Below, piece by piece: positions 26,167 to 34,594 of a stretch of 64,000 bases of DNA (the stretch's first letter is position 1; every line of letters begins with the position of its first letter). The notes under the pieces were generated by a model. It was not told the DNA's origin, ran no database searches, and saw only the letters and a list, made by a program, of their open reading frames with translations. Source of the DNA: CBDFNC01 sp965249895 (GTDB taxonomy: Bacteria > Pseudomonadota > Gammaproteobacteria > Enterobacterales > CBDFNC01). Location of the stretch: the NCBI GenBank assembly GCA_965249895.1, contig CBDFNC010000001.1, positions 1,302,001 through 1,366,000 of the forward strand, given 5' to 3'. The position numbers were made by a program, and so were the translations under genes.

Positions 26167-26763
26167 ATGAACGTTAAGGATTTGATTTTGACGCAGTGGA
26201 TTGAATTGGATGATGGTCTTATCTATTGGGATCCTGAGTTTCTCACCCCGTGCAGGGGAGATCACTATTTTCAGCAGTTGCAGCAGTTACTGCATTGGCG
26301 GCAACTGGAAATAAGGATGTTTGGCCGAGATATTCTCCAGCCCAGGTTACAAGCTTGGTATGGGGAAAAGGAATACAGGTATTCCGGCCTTACCATGCAG
26401 CCACTTCCGTGGAACGCGCCATTGCTTAGCCTTAAACAGCGATGTGAGGATAGGGTGGAAACCAGGTTTAATACTGTGCTGGCCAACCTCTATCGCACCG
26501 GCTCAGATTATATGGGCTGGCACGCAGACAATGAAAAAGAGCTTGGTGAAAATCCCGTTATCGCGTCCGTGAGCCTTGGCGGCTCGCGTCGATTTGTGTT
26601 GCGTCACCGGCAGACAAGAGAAAAGTTTGAGTTGGAACTGTCGAATGGTTCGCTGTTAATTATGGCGGGTAGAACGCAGGATACCTGGGAGCACCAGGTG
26701 CCAAAGACACAGAGGAGAGTGGCGCCGCGGATTAATTTAACCTATCGAATGATTAAAAATTGA
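26167..26763 (+). CDS. AlkB-like Fe(II)/2-oxoglutarate dioxygenase
   Basis: Predicted oxidative demethylase of alkylated DNA or RNA. Iron ligands are visible as WHADNE (H-x-D, near residue 119) and WEHQVPKT (His near 178), with the 2-oxoglutarate Arg in RINLTYR. NxYRTGSDYMGWH and SLGGSRRFVLRH fit the AlkB2/3-like group, not the longer E. coli AlkB. 198 aa. Divergent from yajG. Which substrate it repairs is not decided by the sequence. Confidence 0.92.
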   Translation: MNVKDLILTQWIELDDGLIYWDPEFLTPCRGDHYFQQLQQLLHWRQLEIRMFGRDILQPRLQAWYGEKEYRYSGLTMQPLPWNAPLLSLKQRCEDRVETRFNTVLANLYRTGSDYMGWHADNEKELGENPVIASVSLGGSRRFVLRHRQTREKFELELSNGSLLIMAGRTQDTWEHQVPKTQRRVAPRINLTYRMIKN

Positions 26764-26826
26764 ACTCCTGTTTATATGTTTTGCTATGTTAAGATATGCC
26801 TTAAGTAGTGTGATTGGGAGAAATGG

Positions 26827-27141
26827 ATGAAAATCCAGACAAGTATCGAAGAGAAATTGATTGCAGCCTTTAAACCACAGCACCTGGAAGTCTTAAACGA
26901 AAGCTATATGCATAACGTTCCAGCTGGCTCGGAAAGCCACTTTAAAGTGGTGATAGTGACAGCTGAATTTGAGGGGCAACGTCTGGTCAGCAGACACAGG
27001 GCAATTAATCAGCTTTTGTCCAGTGAACTTGCTAACGATATTCACGCTTTAGCTTTACACACCTATTCGCAAAAGGAATGGAATAACCTGCACGGTATTT
27101 CACCAGATTCCCCAAAATGCCTGGGCGGTAATCTCGCCTGA
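26827..27141 (+). CDS. bolA: BolA family transcriptional/iron-sulfur regulator
   Basis: 104 aa with the BolA core LEVLNESYMHNVPAGSESHF and RLVSRHRAINQLL; the His pair that binds an Fe-S cluster with monothiol glutaredoxin can be seen. E. coli BolA (105 aa) affects cell shape in stationary phase. GGGAG lies upstream of the ATG. It is followed by a hairpin terminator. It lies near yajG and ampG as in enterics. Confidence 0.94.
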   Translation: MKIQTSIEEKLIAAFKPQHLEVLNESYMHNVPAGSESHFKVVIVTAEFEGQRLVSRHRAINQLLSSELANDIHALALHTYSQKEWNNLHGISPDSPKCLGGNLA

Positions 27142-27146
27142 TGCTG

Positions 27147-27175
27147 ATATCCCGTACTTGTTACGGGATCCTCTC
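27147..27175 (+). terminator. Terminator of bolA
   Basis: Perfect 8-bp stem ATCCCGTA/TACGGGAT (27149-27156, 27162-27169) with 5-nt loop, followed by a pyrimidine-rich stretch. Confidence 0.55.
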
Positions 27176-27328
27176 CTTAATATTTGCTGTTTTGAGTCTT
27201 TCGTCTTAGTTTTGCAGTAGATTAAGTCTTACATTGTTTCAAGGAGTTGAAACAATTGCTCAACTTAAGAACGCAGTTTGTTTCTGAGCTAAATTCAGAA
27301 CATGATCACATGGATGTTGAGGATCAAG

Positions 27329-28417
27329 ATGAAAACTATCAAGCGCACACTATTATTCGCCGTGATGTTCCTGAGCCTTAGTGCTTGTGATGATATAACC
27401 AGCCATCCAGATAACGAGGTCACGCAGCAAACGTTTCAGTGGCAGCTGGTCACTTCCTGGCCAAGAAATTTCCCTGGTCTGGGGGTTGCCCCCGAGCGAT
27501 TTGCCGAGCAGGTTGCCCAAATGAGTGGGGGACGCTTGTCCATCAAAGTATATGCTGCGGGTGAGCTTGTTCCCGCTCTTGAGGTCTTTGACGCTGTCTC
27601 CCAAGGAAAGGTGCAAATGGGCCATAGCGCGGCTTATTATTGGAAAGATAAAGCCCCGGCAGCACAATTTTTTGCCACTGTGCCTTTTGGTATGACAGCG
27701 CAGGAGATGAACGCCTGGCTGAGGGTTGGCGGCGGCATGGAGTTATGGCGAGAAGTCTATGCGCCATTTGGTGTTGTACCTTTAGCCGGCGGTAATACAG
27801 GTATGCAAATGGGCGGCTGGTTTAACAAAGAAATTAACAGCCTGGCTGACTTAAAAGGGTTAAAAATGCGTTTGCCCGGTCTGGGCGGCGAAGTACTAAA
27901 GCGCGCCGGCGGCGTACCGGTTAATTTACCCGGAGGCAAATTATTTAGTGCGCTAAAAACCGGTGAAATTGATGCGGTGGAATGGGTAGGTCCCTATAAC
28001 GATTTGGCATTGGGTTTACACAAAGCAGCAACTTACTATTACTATCCCGGTTGGCATGAGCCTGGCACCACCATAGAGTTTATGGTGAACCAACAAGCGC
28101 TCGATTCCCTACCCGGGGATCTACGCGCAATAGTGGAAGTCGCGGCTGCAGCGGTGAATGCTCAAATGCTGGATGAATATGTGGCTAATAATCTGGATGC
28201 TTATAAAGTGCTGGTAGACGAGCATGGCGTTCAATTAAGGCAGTTTCCCGCTGAAGTATTGGCAGGCCTTAAGGCCTTGTCGCAACAAGTAATTAAAGAG
28301 CAGGTTGATTCAGACCCTCAAGTGAAACGCGTGTTTGATGCCTACCAGGACTTTCTGAGCAAGGTAAAAGATTATAACGAAATTTCATCTAAGGCTTACC
28401 TGGATTTGAGAAACTAA
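27329..28417 (+). CDS. TRAP transporter solute-binding lipoprotein (DctP/TakP family)
   Basis: Extracytoplasmic receptor of a TRAP importer for organic acids. The ATG at 27329 has GAGGA 5 bases before it; an in-frame start at 27302 is less likely. The signal ends in the lipobox LSLSAC, so the protein should be anchored by a lipid. WQLVTSWPRNFPGLG, the Arg-containing KGLKMRLPGLGGEVL and EWVGPYND fit the TakP subgroup that binds 2-oxo acids or lactate. 362 aa. No DctQ or DctM membrane subunits are next to it, so it is an orphan here. Confidence 0.9.
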   Translation: MKTIKRTLLFAVMFLSLSACDDITSHPDNEVTQQTFQWQLVTSWPRNFPGLGVAPERFAEQVAQMSGGRLSIKVYAAGELVPALEVFDAVSQGKVQMGHSAAYYWKDKAPAAQFFATVPFGMTAQEMNAWLRVGGGMELWREVYAPFGVVPLAGGNTGMQMGGWFNKEINSLADLKGLKMRLPGLGGEVLKRAGGVPVNLPGGKLFSALKTGEIDAVEWVGPYNDLALGLHKAATYYYYPGWHEPGTTIEFMVNQQALDSLPGDLRAIVEVAAAAVNAQMLDEYVANNLDAYKVLVDEHGVQLRQFPAEVLAGLKALSQQVIKEQVDSDPQVKRVFDAYQDFLSKVKDYNEISSKAYLDLRN

Positions 28418-28749
28418 GCGGGTTTATAACCCGATCTAATCTAGCTACCCTCCGGTTTGTTCCCTAAAATTCAGACTTTTATGCGACGTAAATTTGATCT
28501 TTGCGCTGCTTTGGTCTGCAATTTCCGTGGCGGTAAAGCCTTCTTTAGTGATAGAATGCAGCGCCTAAAAAAATGACTGGATGTTAATTCGATGTCTCAG
28601 AAGTGCTACGGCGGAATGTGACAACTGTTACAACGGAAAGTAACACCTGTTACGATATTTATCGTATGCGCTTGATATTATTAACTCTCAGTAACGAATA
28701 GTGTCTTTGGGCACAAACCTTTCTTCCCGTTAACGTAGTGCAAGTGAGT
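28418..28749 (+). promoter_or_regulatory. Regulatory region upstream of the nqr operon
   Basis: 332 bp without a gene. It begins with a short hairpin (28419-28424/28428-28433) that may end the TRAP gene. At 28626-28653 lies TGTTAC, 8 bp, GTAACA, 2 bp, TGTTAC: an inverted plus direct repeat that could bind a regulator of nqr. Core promoter boxes are not clear. Confidence 0.4.
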
Positions 28750-30090
28750 ATGATTACAATAAAAAGAGGACTGGATCTCCCGATTCAAGGTGCTCCAGAG
28801 CAAGTAATCCACGATGGCCCGGCCATCACAAAGGTTGCCACACTGGGTGAAGAGTATGTTGGTATGCGACCCACTATGTCTGTCAAAGTGGGTGACAGTG
28901 TAAAGAAGGGCCAGGTTCTTTTTGTAGATAAAAAGAATGACGGCGTGAAATTCACGGCACCAGCATCCGGTGTAGTTGTAGAAATTAACCGTGGGGCTAA
29001 GAGGGTTCTGCAATCAGTCGTTGTTAAAGTGCAGGGTAATGAACAAATTACCTTCGCTAAATATGAGACTGAGCAGCTGAGCTCTTTGGAACGCGATAAA
29101 GTAAAGGAAAACCTGATTGAATCGGGTGCCTGGACTGCATTGCGCACCAGACCTTTCAGCAAAGTTCCTGCCATCGATGCCACACCATCTTCTATTTTTG
29201 TGACCGCTATGGATACCAATCCATTGGCCGCAAAAGCGGAAGTTGTGATTAAAGAGCAGGAGCAGGCTTTCCTAAATGGTTTGGCCATTCTTTCCCGTCT
29301 AACCGATGGAAAGGTCAACGTTTGTAAGGGTGAGGGCAGCTTACCTAAATCAAACGAGGCGAATGTGGTAGAACACGCATTCTCCGGACCACATCCTGCC
29401 GGTTTGCCTGGCACCCACATTCACTTTATTGACCCTGTCAGTGCAGCTAAACAGGTCTGGTATATCAATTATCAGGACGTGATTGCCTACGGTCAATTAT
29501 TTACCACAGGTGAGATATACACGGATAAGGTAATTGCACTGGCAGGTCCAGCGGTAAACAAACCTCGTCTGCTACGTACTCGCATCGGTGCATCTGTCGA
29601 TGAAATCATAAAAGGCGAGCTGACTGGTGGTGAAAACCGCGTTGTTTCAGGCTCTGTTTTATACGGTACTACAGCGAGCGGTCCTCAGGCATATCTGGGG
29701 CGTTACCACAACCAAATTTCAGTGTTAGCGGAAGGTCGTGAGAAAGAATTCCTTGGCTGGGCTTACCCGGGCAATGATAAATTCTCTGTCGCGGGCGTAT
29801 TTACTTCGGCGCTTAATAAAGCGAAGAAGTTTGCTTTTAATACGACAACGGGTGGTAGTGACCGGGCCATGGTGCCAATTGGCCAATATGAAAGAGTTAT
29901 GCCTCTGGATATTCTGCCAACTATGCTGCTCCGTGATCTTATCGCTCAGGATACCGACGGCGCCGTCGCTTTGGGTGCGCTGGAACTGGATGAAGAAGAT
30001 CTGGCACTTTGTACGTACGTTTGTCCGGGTAAATATGACTTCGGACCAATCCTTCGTGAATGTTTGACCACGATTGAGAAGGAAGGTTAA
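28750..30090 (+). CDS. nqrA: Na+-translocating NADH:quinone reductase subunit A
   Basis: Peripheral subunit of the sodium-pumping respiratory NADH dehydrogenase, involved in ubiquinone binding. ITIKRGLDLPIQGAP is the typical N-terminus, which chooses the ATG at 28750 over the GTG at 28738. SGPHPAGLPGTHIHFIDPV and the C-terminal CTYVCPGKYDFG are diagnostic. 446 aa, same as Vibrio NqrA. First gene of nqrABCDEF-apbE-nqrM; nqrB starts 2 bp after it. Confidence 0.97.
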   Translation: MITIKRGLDLPIQGAPEQVIHDGPAITKVATLGEEYVGMRPTMSVKVGDSVKKGQVLFVDKKNDGVKFTAPASGVVVEINRGAKRVLQSVVVKVQGNEQITFAKYETEQLSSLERDKVKENLIESGAWTALRTRPFSKVPAIDATPSSIFVTAMDTNPLAAKAEVVIKEQEQAFLNGLAILSRLTDGKVNVCKGEGSLPKSNEANVVEHAFSGPHPAGLPGTHIHFIDPVSAAKQVWYINYQDVIAYGQLFTTGEIYTDKVIALAGPAVNKPRLLRTRIGASVDEIIKGELTGGENRVVSGSVLYGTTASGPQAYLGRYHNQISVLAEGREKEFLGWAYPGNDKFSVAGVFTSALNKAKKFAFNTTTGGSDRAMVPIGQYERVMPLDILPTMLLRDLIAQDTDGAVALGALELDEEDLALCTYVCPGKYDFGPILRECLTTIEKEG

Positions 30091-30092
30091 GC

Positions 30093-31298
30093 ATGGGTCT
30101 TAAAAAATATATTGAGGATATCGAGCCTCATTTTGAACCTGGCGGGAAATATGAAAAGTGGTATGCCCTTTATGAAGCGGCTGCGACTTTTGCTTATACC
30201 CCGGGTTTTGTAAACAAGGGTCGCTCTCACGTTCGTGATGGCATCGACCTGAAACGCATGATGATATTCGTTTGGCTGGCGACATTCCCGACTATGTTTT
30301 GGGGTATGTACAATATTGGTTTCCAGGCTAACGATGCCATTGCTGGTGGTTACCAGGCGCTGGATGACTGGCGTGTAGCTGTGCTGCAAATGCTGAATGT
30401 GCCGTTAGGTGCTGATGCCGGCTGGTTTGCCAATATACTGTTTGGCGCCATGTACTTTGTGCCTATTTACGCAGTGACCTTTGTGGTTGGTGGTTTCTGG
30501 GAAGTCATGTTTGCTACCGTGCGTAAGCACGAAGTAAACGAAGGTTTCTTCGTTTCCTCGGTACTGTTCGCGCTGATTGTTCCGGCAACCATTCCACTTT
30601 GGCAGGTCGCGTTAGGTATTACCTTCGGTATTGTAATCGCTAAAGAAATCTTTGGTGGTACAGGCCGTAACTTCCTGAACCCGGCATTGGCTGGCCGTGC
30701 ATTCCTGTTCTTCGCATACCCCACCAATATATCTGGTGATGCGGTATGGACCGCGGTTGACGGTTTCTCTGGCGCGACTGCGTTAGGTGTTGCTGCTACC
30801 GGTGGTATGGAAGCTGTACAACAGCAGCTGACTTGGACTGATGCCTTTATTGGTAACATGCAAGGTTCTATCGGTGAAGTGTCGACCCTGGCTATCTTGC
30901 TTGGCGGCGCCTTCTTGTTAATCACCAAAATTGCATCATGGCGTATTGTTGTCGGTGTAATGGTAGGTATGGCGGCGACTGCTACCCTGCTTAACGTGAT
31001 TGGCTCAGATAGCAATCCTATGTTTGAAATGCCTTGGCATTGGCACCTGGTAACGGGTGGATTTGCTTTTGGTATGATGTTTATGGCCACGGATCCTGTA
31101 TCAGCTTCTTTCACTGAGAAAGGCAGACTGATGTACGGTATCTTGATTGGTGTGATGGTTGTGCTTATCCGTGTGGTAAACCCTGCTTTCCCTGAAGGTA
31201 TGATGTTGGCTATTCTGTTTGCTAACCTGTTTGCTCCACTGTTCGACCATTTCGTTGTTCAGGCTAACATTAAGCGGAGGCTTACGCGTAATGTCTAG
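30093..31298 (+). CDS. nqrB: Na+-NQR subunit B
   Basis: Membrane subunit with about ten helices that carries a covalent FMN and riboflavin and forms the Na+ path. The FMN-linked Thr lies in DGFSGATALG (SGAT motif). GRNFLNPALAGRAFLFF and DPVSASFTEKGR are diagnostic. 401 aa. The stop overlaps nqrC by 8 bp. ApbE, which attaches the FMN, is encoded in the same operon. Confidence 0.98.
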   Translation: MGLKKYIEDIEPHFEPGGKYEKWYALYEAAATFAYTPGFVNKGRSHVRDGIDLKRMMIFVWLATFPTMFWGMYNIGFQANDAIAGGYQALDDWRVAVLQMLNVPLGADAGWFANILFGAMYFVPIYAVTFVVGGFWEVMFATVRKHEVNEGFFVSSVLFALIVPATIPLWQVALGITFGIVIAKEIFGGTGRNFLNPALAGRAFLFFAYPTNISGDAVWTAVDGFSGATALGVAATGGMEAVQQQLTWTDAFIGNMQGSIGEVSTLAILLGGAFLLITKIASWRIVVGVMVGMAATATLLNVIGSDSNPMFEMPWHWHLVTGGFAFGMMFMATDPVSASFTEKGRLMYGILIGVMVVLIRVVNPAFPEGMMLAILFANLFAPLFDHFVVQANIKRRLTRNV

Positions 31299-32070
31299 TA
31301 GCGAATCTCTAGGAAAAACCCTTAAGGTTGTTGTTGCTGTTTGTTTGGTTTGTTCTGTTATTGTTTCCGGTGCTGCAGTTGGCTTGCGCTCGACACAGGA
31401 AGCGAATAAGGTTGCAGATCAGCAGAAGAACATTTTGGCAATTTCAGGTATCGACCTGACCGGCAAAAAACCAGCCGATGTGTACGCCGATAACATTGAA
31501 CCTAAGGTTGTTGACCTGGCAACAGGTGAATATACGGATGCTATTCCAGCTGACAGCTATAACGCGGTTGCATTAGCTAAAGACAAATCAACCAGCACTA
31601 AGTTGACCAAAGAGCAAGGCTTTGCCGGTTTCTCCGTGCGTGAAAACTATGGCCTGGTTTACCTGGTTAAAGACGATGCTGGTCAATTGCAGAGAATCAT
31701 AATTCCGGTTCGCGGTGCGGGTCTGTGGAATATGATGTATGCCTTTGTAGCCCTTAAACCCGACGGCAACACAGTGGAGGCGCTCACTTACTATCAGCAC
31801 GGTGAAACGCCGGGTCTGGGTGGTGAAGTTGACAACCCATTGTGGAAAGCAAAGTGGCCTGGTAAAAAATTGTTTGATGACAATGGTAAACCAGCTATCA
31901 AGATCGTTAAGGGCGGAGCACCAAAAGGTGATATTCACGGTGTAGATGGCCTGTCTGGCGCAACACTGACGGGTGTTGGTATTCAGAAATCCTTCGACTT
32001 CTGGTTAGGCGCCGATGGTTTTGGCCCATACCTGAAAAAGCTAGGTAAAGGAGAGTTGAGCAATGGCTAG
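31291..32070 (+). CDS. nqrC: Na+-NQR subunit C
   Basis: Single-helix subunit with a periplasmic FMN domain. The covalent FMN Thr is in DGLSGATLTG. GLWNMMYAFVALKPDG and HGETPGLGGEVDN are typical. The ATG at 31291 (SSSESLGKTLKVV) overlaps the end of nqrB and gives 259 aa, matching the family; the frame is open further upstream but inside nqrB. nqrD overlaps its end by 8 bp. Confidence 0.97.
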   Translation: MSSSESLGKTLKVVVAVCLVCSVIVSGAAVGLRSTQEANKVADQQKNILAISGIDLTGKKPADVYADNIEPKVVDLATGEYTDAIPADSYNAVALAKDKSTSTKLTKEQGFAGFSVRENYGLVYLVKDDAGQLQRIIIPVRGAGLWNMMYAFVALKPDGNTVEALTYYQHGETPGLGGEVDNPLWKAKWPGKKLFDDNGKPAIKIVKGGAPKGDIHGVDGLSGATLTGVGIQKSFDFWLGADGFGPYLKKLGKGELSNG

Positions 32071-32689
32071 CGATGTGAAAAAGGTTATAACCGGACCAAT
32101 TATTGCTAACAACCCAATTGCACTGCAGATTTTGGGTGTATGTTCGGCGCTGGCGGTAACCAGTAAGCTGGAAACAGCGTTTGTAATGATGTTGGCGGTT
32201 ACTTTTGTAACAGCTTTCTCAAACCTGTTTATCTCTATGATCCGTAATCATATTCCGAGCAGCGTGCGAATTATCGTGCAGATGGCGATTATCGCGTCTT
32301 TGGTAATCGTGGTTGACCAGGTGCTTAAAGCGGTTGCTTACGAGCTATCTAAGCAACTGTCGGTATACGTAGGTCTGATTATTACCAACTGTATCGTAAT
32401 GGGCCGCGCGGAAGCCTTTGCCATGAAGAGTCCTCCGGGTGAGAGCTTCCTGGACGGTATAGGTAATGGTCTGGGTTATGGTTTTATCCTGATTGTGGTT
32501 GGTGGTGTGCGTGAACTGTTTGGTTCCGGCGCCTTGTTTGGTATCGAGCTTATGCCACTGACGTCTGCAGGCGGTTGGTACCAGAGCAACGGTCTGTTGC
32601 TGTTACCTCCTAGTGCATTCTTTATCATAGGTCTTTTGATCTGGGGTATCAGAACCTTCAAACCTGATCAGGTTGAGGAGAAGGGCTAA
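32063..32689 (+). CDS. nqrD: Na+-NQR subunit D
   Basis: Integral membrane subunit, 208 aa, six predicted helices. With NqrE it holds an Fe-S centre between conserved Cys in inverted half-helices; here the Cys in GVCSALAVT and TNCIVMGRAEAFA. AGGAGA in the end of nqrC serves as the ribosome site. Its final base is the first base of the nqrE ATG. Confidence 0.97.
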   Translation: MASDVKKVITGPIIANNPIALQILGVCSALAVTSKLETAFVMMLAVTFVTAFSNLFISMIRNHIPSSVRIIVQMAIIASLVIVVDQVLKAVAYELSKQLSVYVGLIITNCIVMGRAEAFAMKSPPGESFLDGIGNGLGYGFILIVVGGVRELFGSGALFGIELMPLTSAGGWYQSNGLLLLPPSAFFIIGLLIWGIRTFKPDQVEEKG

Positions 32690-33297
32690 TGGAACATTAT
32701 TTAAGCTTATTTGTTCGTTCGATCTTTATCGAGAACATGGCGCTGGCCTTTTTCCTGGGTATGTGTACTTTCTTGGCTGTGTCCAAGAAAGTAAAAACTG
32801 CCTTTGGTCTGGGTGTTGCTGTTATCGTAGTTCTGGGTATTGCCGTTCCGGTAAACCAAATAATCTACTTTAACTTGCTGGCTCCGGGTGCACTTTCCTG
32901 GCTTGGCCTGGGCGATGCCGATCTGAGTTTCCTTGGCTTTATCACCTATATCGGTGTTATTGCGGCCCTGGTTCAAATCCTGGAAATGGTATTAGACAAA
33001 TACTTCCCTGCGCTGTATCAGGCGCTTGGTATTTTCCTACCACTTATCACAGTAAACTGTGCCATCTTTGGCGGCGTTTCCTTTATGGTTCAGCGTGAGT
33101 ACAACCTGGCTGAATCTTTTGTTTACGGTATAGGTAGTGGTGTTGGTTGGATGTTGGCAATTGTCGCTCTGGCCGGTATTCGCGAGAAAATGAAGTATTC
33201 TGATGTGCCTGCGGGTCTGCGTGGTTTGGGTATTACCTTTATCACTACGGGTCTGATGGCGCTGGGCTTTATGTCTTTCTCTGGTATTCAGTTGTAA
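32689..33297 (+). CDS. nqrE: Na+-NQR subunit E
   Basis: Membrane partner of NqrD, 202 aa, six helices. Conserved FFLGMCTFLAVSKKVKTA and TVNCAIFGGVSFM contain the Cys ligands of the shared Fe-S centre. Translation is coupled to nqrD (TAATG overlap). A nested hairpin separates it from nqrF. Confidence 0.97.
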   Translation: MEHYLSLFVRSIFIENMALAFFLGMCTFLAVSKKVKTAFGLGVAVIVVLGIAVPVNQIIYFNLLAPGALSWLGLGDADLSFLGFITYIGVIAALVQILEMVLDKYFPALYQALGIFLPLITVNCAIFGGVSFMVQREYNLAESFVYGIGSGVGWMLAIVALAGIREKMKYSDVPAGLRGLGITFITTGLMALGFMSFSGIQL

Positions 33298-33300
33298 TCC

Positions 33301-33346
33301 GGAGTTGTGTGGCTCAGTCCAGTTAGGGTTGAGCCTGTTTAACTCC
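33301..33346 (+). promoter_or_regulatory. Nested hairpin between nqrE and nqrF
   Basis: Outer stem GGAGTT/AACTCC (33301-33306, 33341-33346) encloses inner stem GGCTCA/TGAGCC (33311-33316, 33330-33335). There is no T-run. It lies just before the nqrF ribosome site, so it may tune the level of NqrF or protect mRNA. Confidence 0.45.
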
Positions 33347-33364
33347 TAAGCAAGGAAATTGTCG

Positions 33365-34588
33365 ATGGAAATTATTCTCGGCGTAGTCATGTTTACCATC
33401 ATAGTTTTGGCACTGGTATCTATTATCCTGTCAGCCAAATCTAAATTGGTAGCCTCTGGCGACATCACGATCTCTGTTAACGGAGATCCAGAAAAATCCA
33501 TTACTACAGGTGCGGGCGATAAGCTGTTGGGTGCGCTATCCAACTCGGGTATCTTCGTATCTTCTGCCTGTGGTGGCGGTGGCTCATGCGGCCAGTGTCG
33601 TGTAAAAGTAAAAGCTGGCGGTGGTGATATCCTGCCTACCGAACTTGACCATATCAGCAAAGGTGAAGCTCGCGAGGGTGAACGTCTGGCGTGTCAGGTT
33701 AGTGTAAAACAGGACATGGATATTGAGTTGCCGGAAGAAATCTTCGGTGTGAAGAAGTGGGAATGTGCTGTTATCTCTAACGATAACAAAGCTACTTTTA
33801 TCAAAGAGCTTAAGCTTCAGATCCCTGATGGCGAGTCAGTACCCTTTAAAGCCGGTGGTTATATTCAAATTGAAGCACCGGCACACCATGTTAAGTATGC
33901 TGACTTCGATATTGAAGCGCAGTACCGTGGTGACTGGGAGCATTTTGGTTTCTTCAAGTTGGAATCTAAGGTTGAAGAAGAAACTATCCGCGCTTACTCC
34001 ATGGCTAACTACCCGGATGAAGCGGGCATTATTATGCTTAACGTGCGTATTGCTACGCCGCCGCCTAATAACCTGACCCTGCCTTGCGGTAAAATGTCTT
34101 CCTTCATCTTTAGCCTGAAAGAAGGTGATAAGGTGACTATTTCTGGTCCATTTGGTGAATTCTTTGCCAAAGAAACTCAGAACGAAATGGTGTTTATCGG
34201 TGGTGGTGCGGGTATGGCGCCTATGCGTTCGCATATCTTCGACCAGATGAAACGCGTGAAGACAGATCGCAAGGTGAGTTTCTGGTATGGCGCTCGCTCT
34301 AAGCGTGAAATGTTCTATGTGGAAGACTTCGACGGCCTGGCCAAAGATAATGAAAACTTCCAGTGGCATGTAGCCTTGAGTGATCCACAGCCGGAAGATA
34401 ACTGGGAGGGTTATACCGGCTTTATCCACAATGTTATCTTAGAAAATTACCTGAAAGATCACGACGCGCCGGAAGATTGTGAGTACTACATGTGTGGTCC
34501 TCCGATGATGAACAATGCGGTTATCGCCATGTTGAAAGATCTGGGCGTTGAAGACGAAAATATCCTACTTGATGACTTTGGCGGTTAA
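33365..34588 (+). CDS. nqrF: Na+-NQR subunit F, NADH-oxidising
   Basis: Entry point for electrons: N-terminal helix, a [2Fe-2S] ferredoxin domain (CGGGGSCGQC plus a downstream LACQV Cys), then FAD (RAYSMANYP) and NADH domains (GGGAGMAPMRSH, CGPPMM). 407 aa as in Vibrio. The ATG at 33365 with AAGGA upstream is used rather than the TTG two codons before. apbE starts 6 bp after the stop. Confidence 0.98.
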   Translation: MEIILGVVMFTIIVLALVSIILSAKSKLVASGDITISVNGDPEKSITTGAGDKLLGALSNSGIFVSSACGGGGSCGQCRVKVKAGGGDILPTELDHISKGEAREGERLACQVSVKQDMDIELPEEIFGVKKWECAVISNDNKATFIKELKLQIPDGESVPFKAGGYIQIEAPAHHVKYADFDIEAQYRGDWEHFGFFKLESKVEEETIRAYSMANYPDEAGIIMLNVRIATPPPNNLTLPCGKMSSFIFSLKEGDKVTISGPFGEFFAKETQNEMVFIGGGAGMAPMRSHIFDQMKRVKTDRKVSFWYGARSKREMFYVEDFDGLAKDNENFQWHVALSDPQPEDNWEGYTGFIHNVILENYLKDHDAPEDCEYYMCGPPMMNNAVIAMLKDLGVEDENILLDDFGG

Positions 34589-34594
34589 CCCCAA

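Noticed and set aside
30467..31114. 215-codon open frame opposite nqrB
   Set aside because: Shadow of nqrB; low complexity and no start signal.
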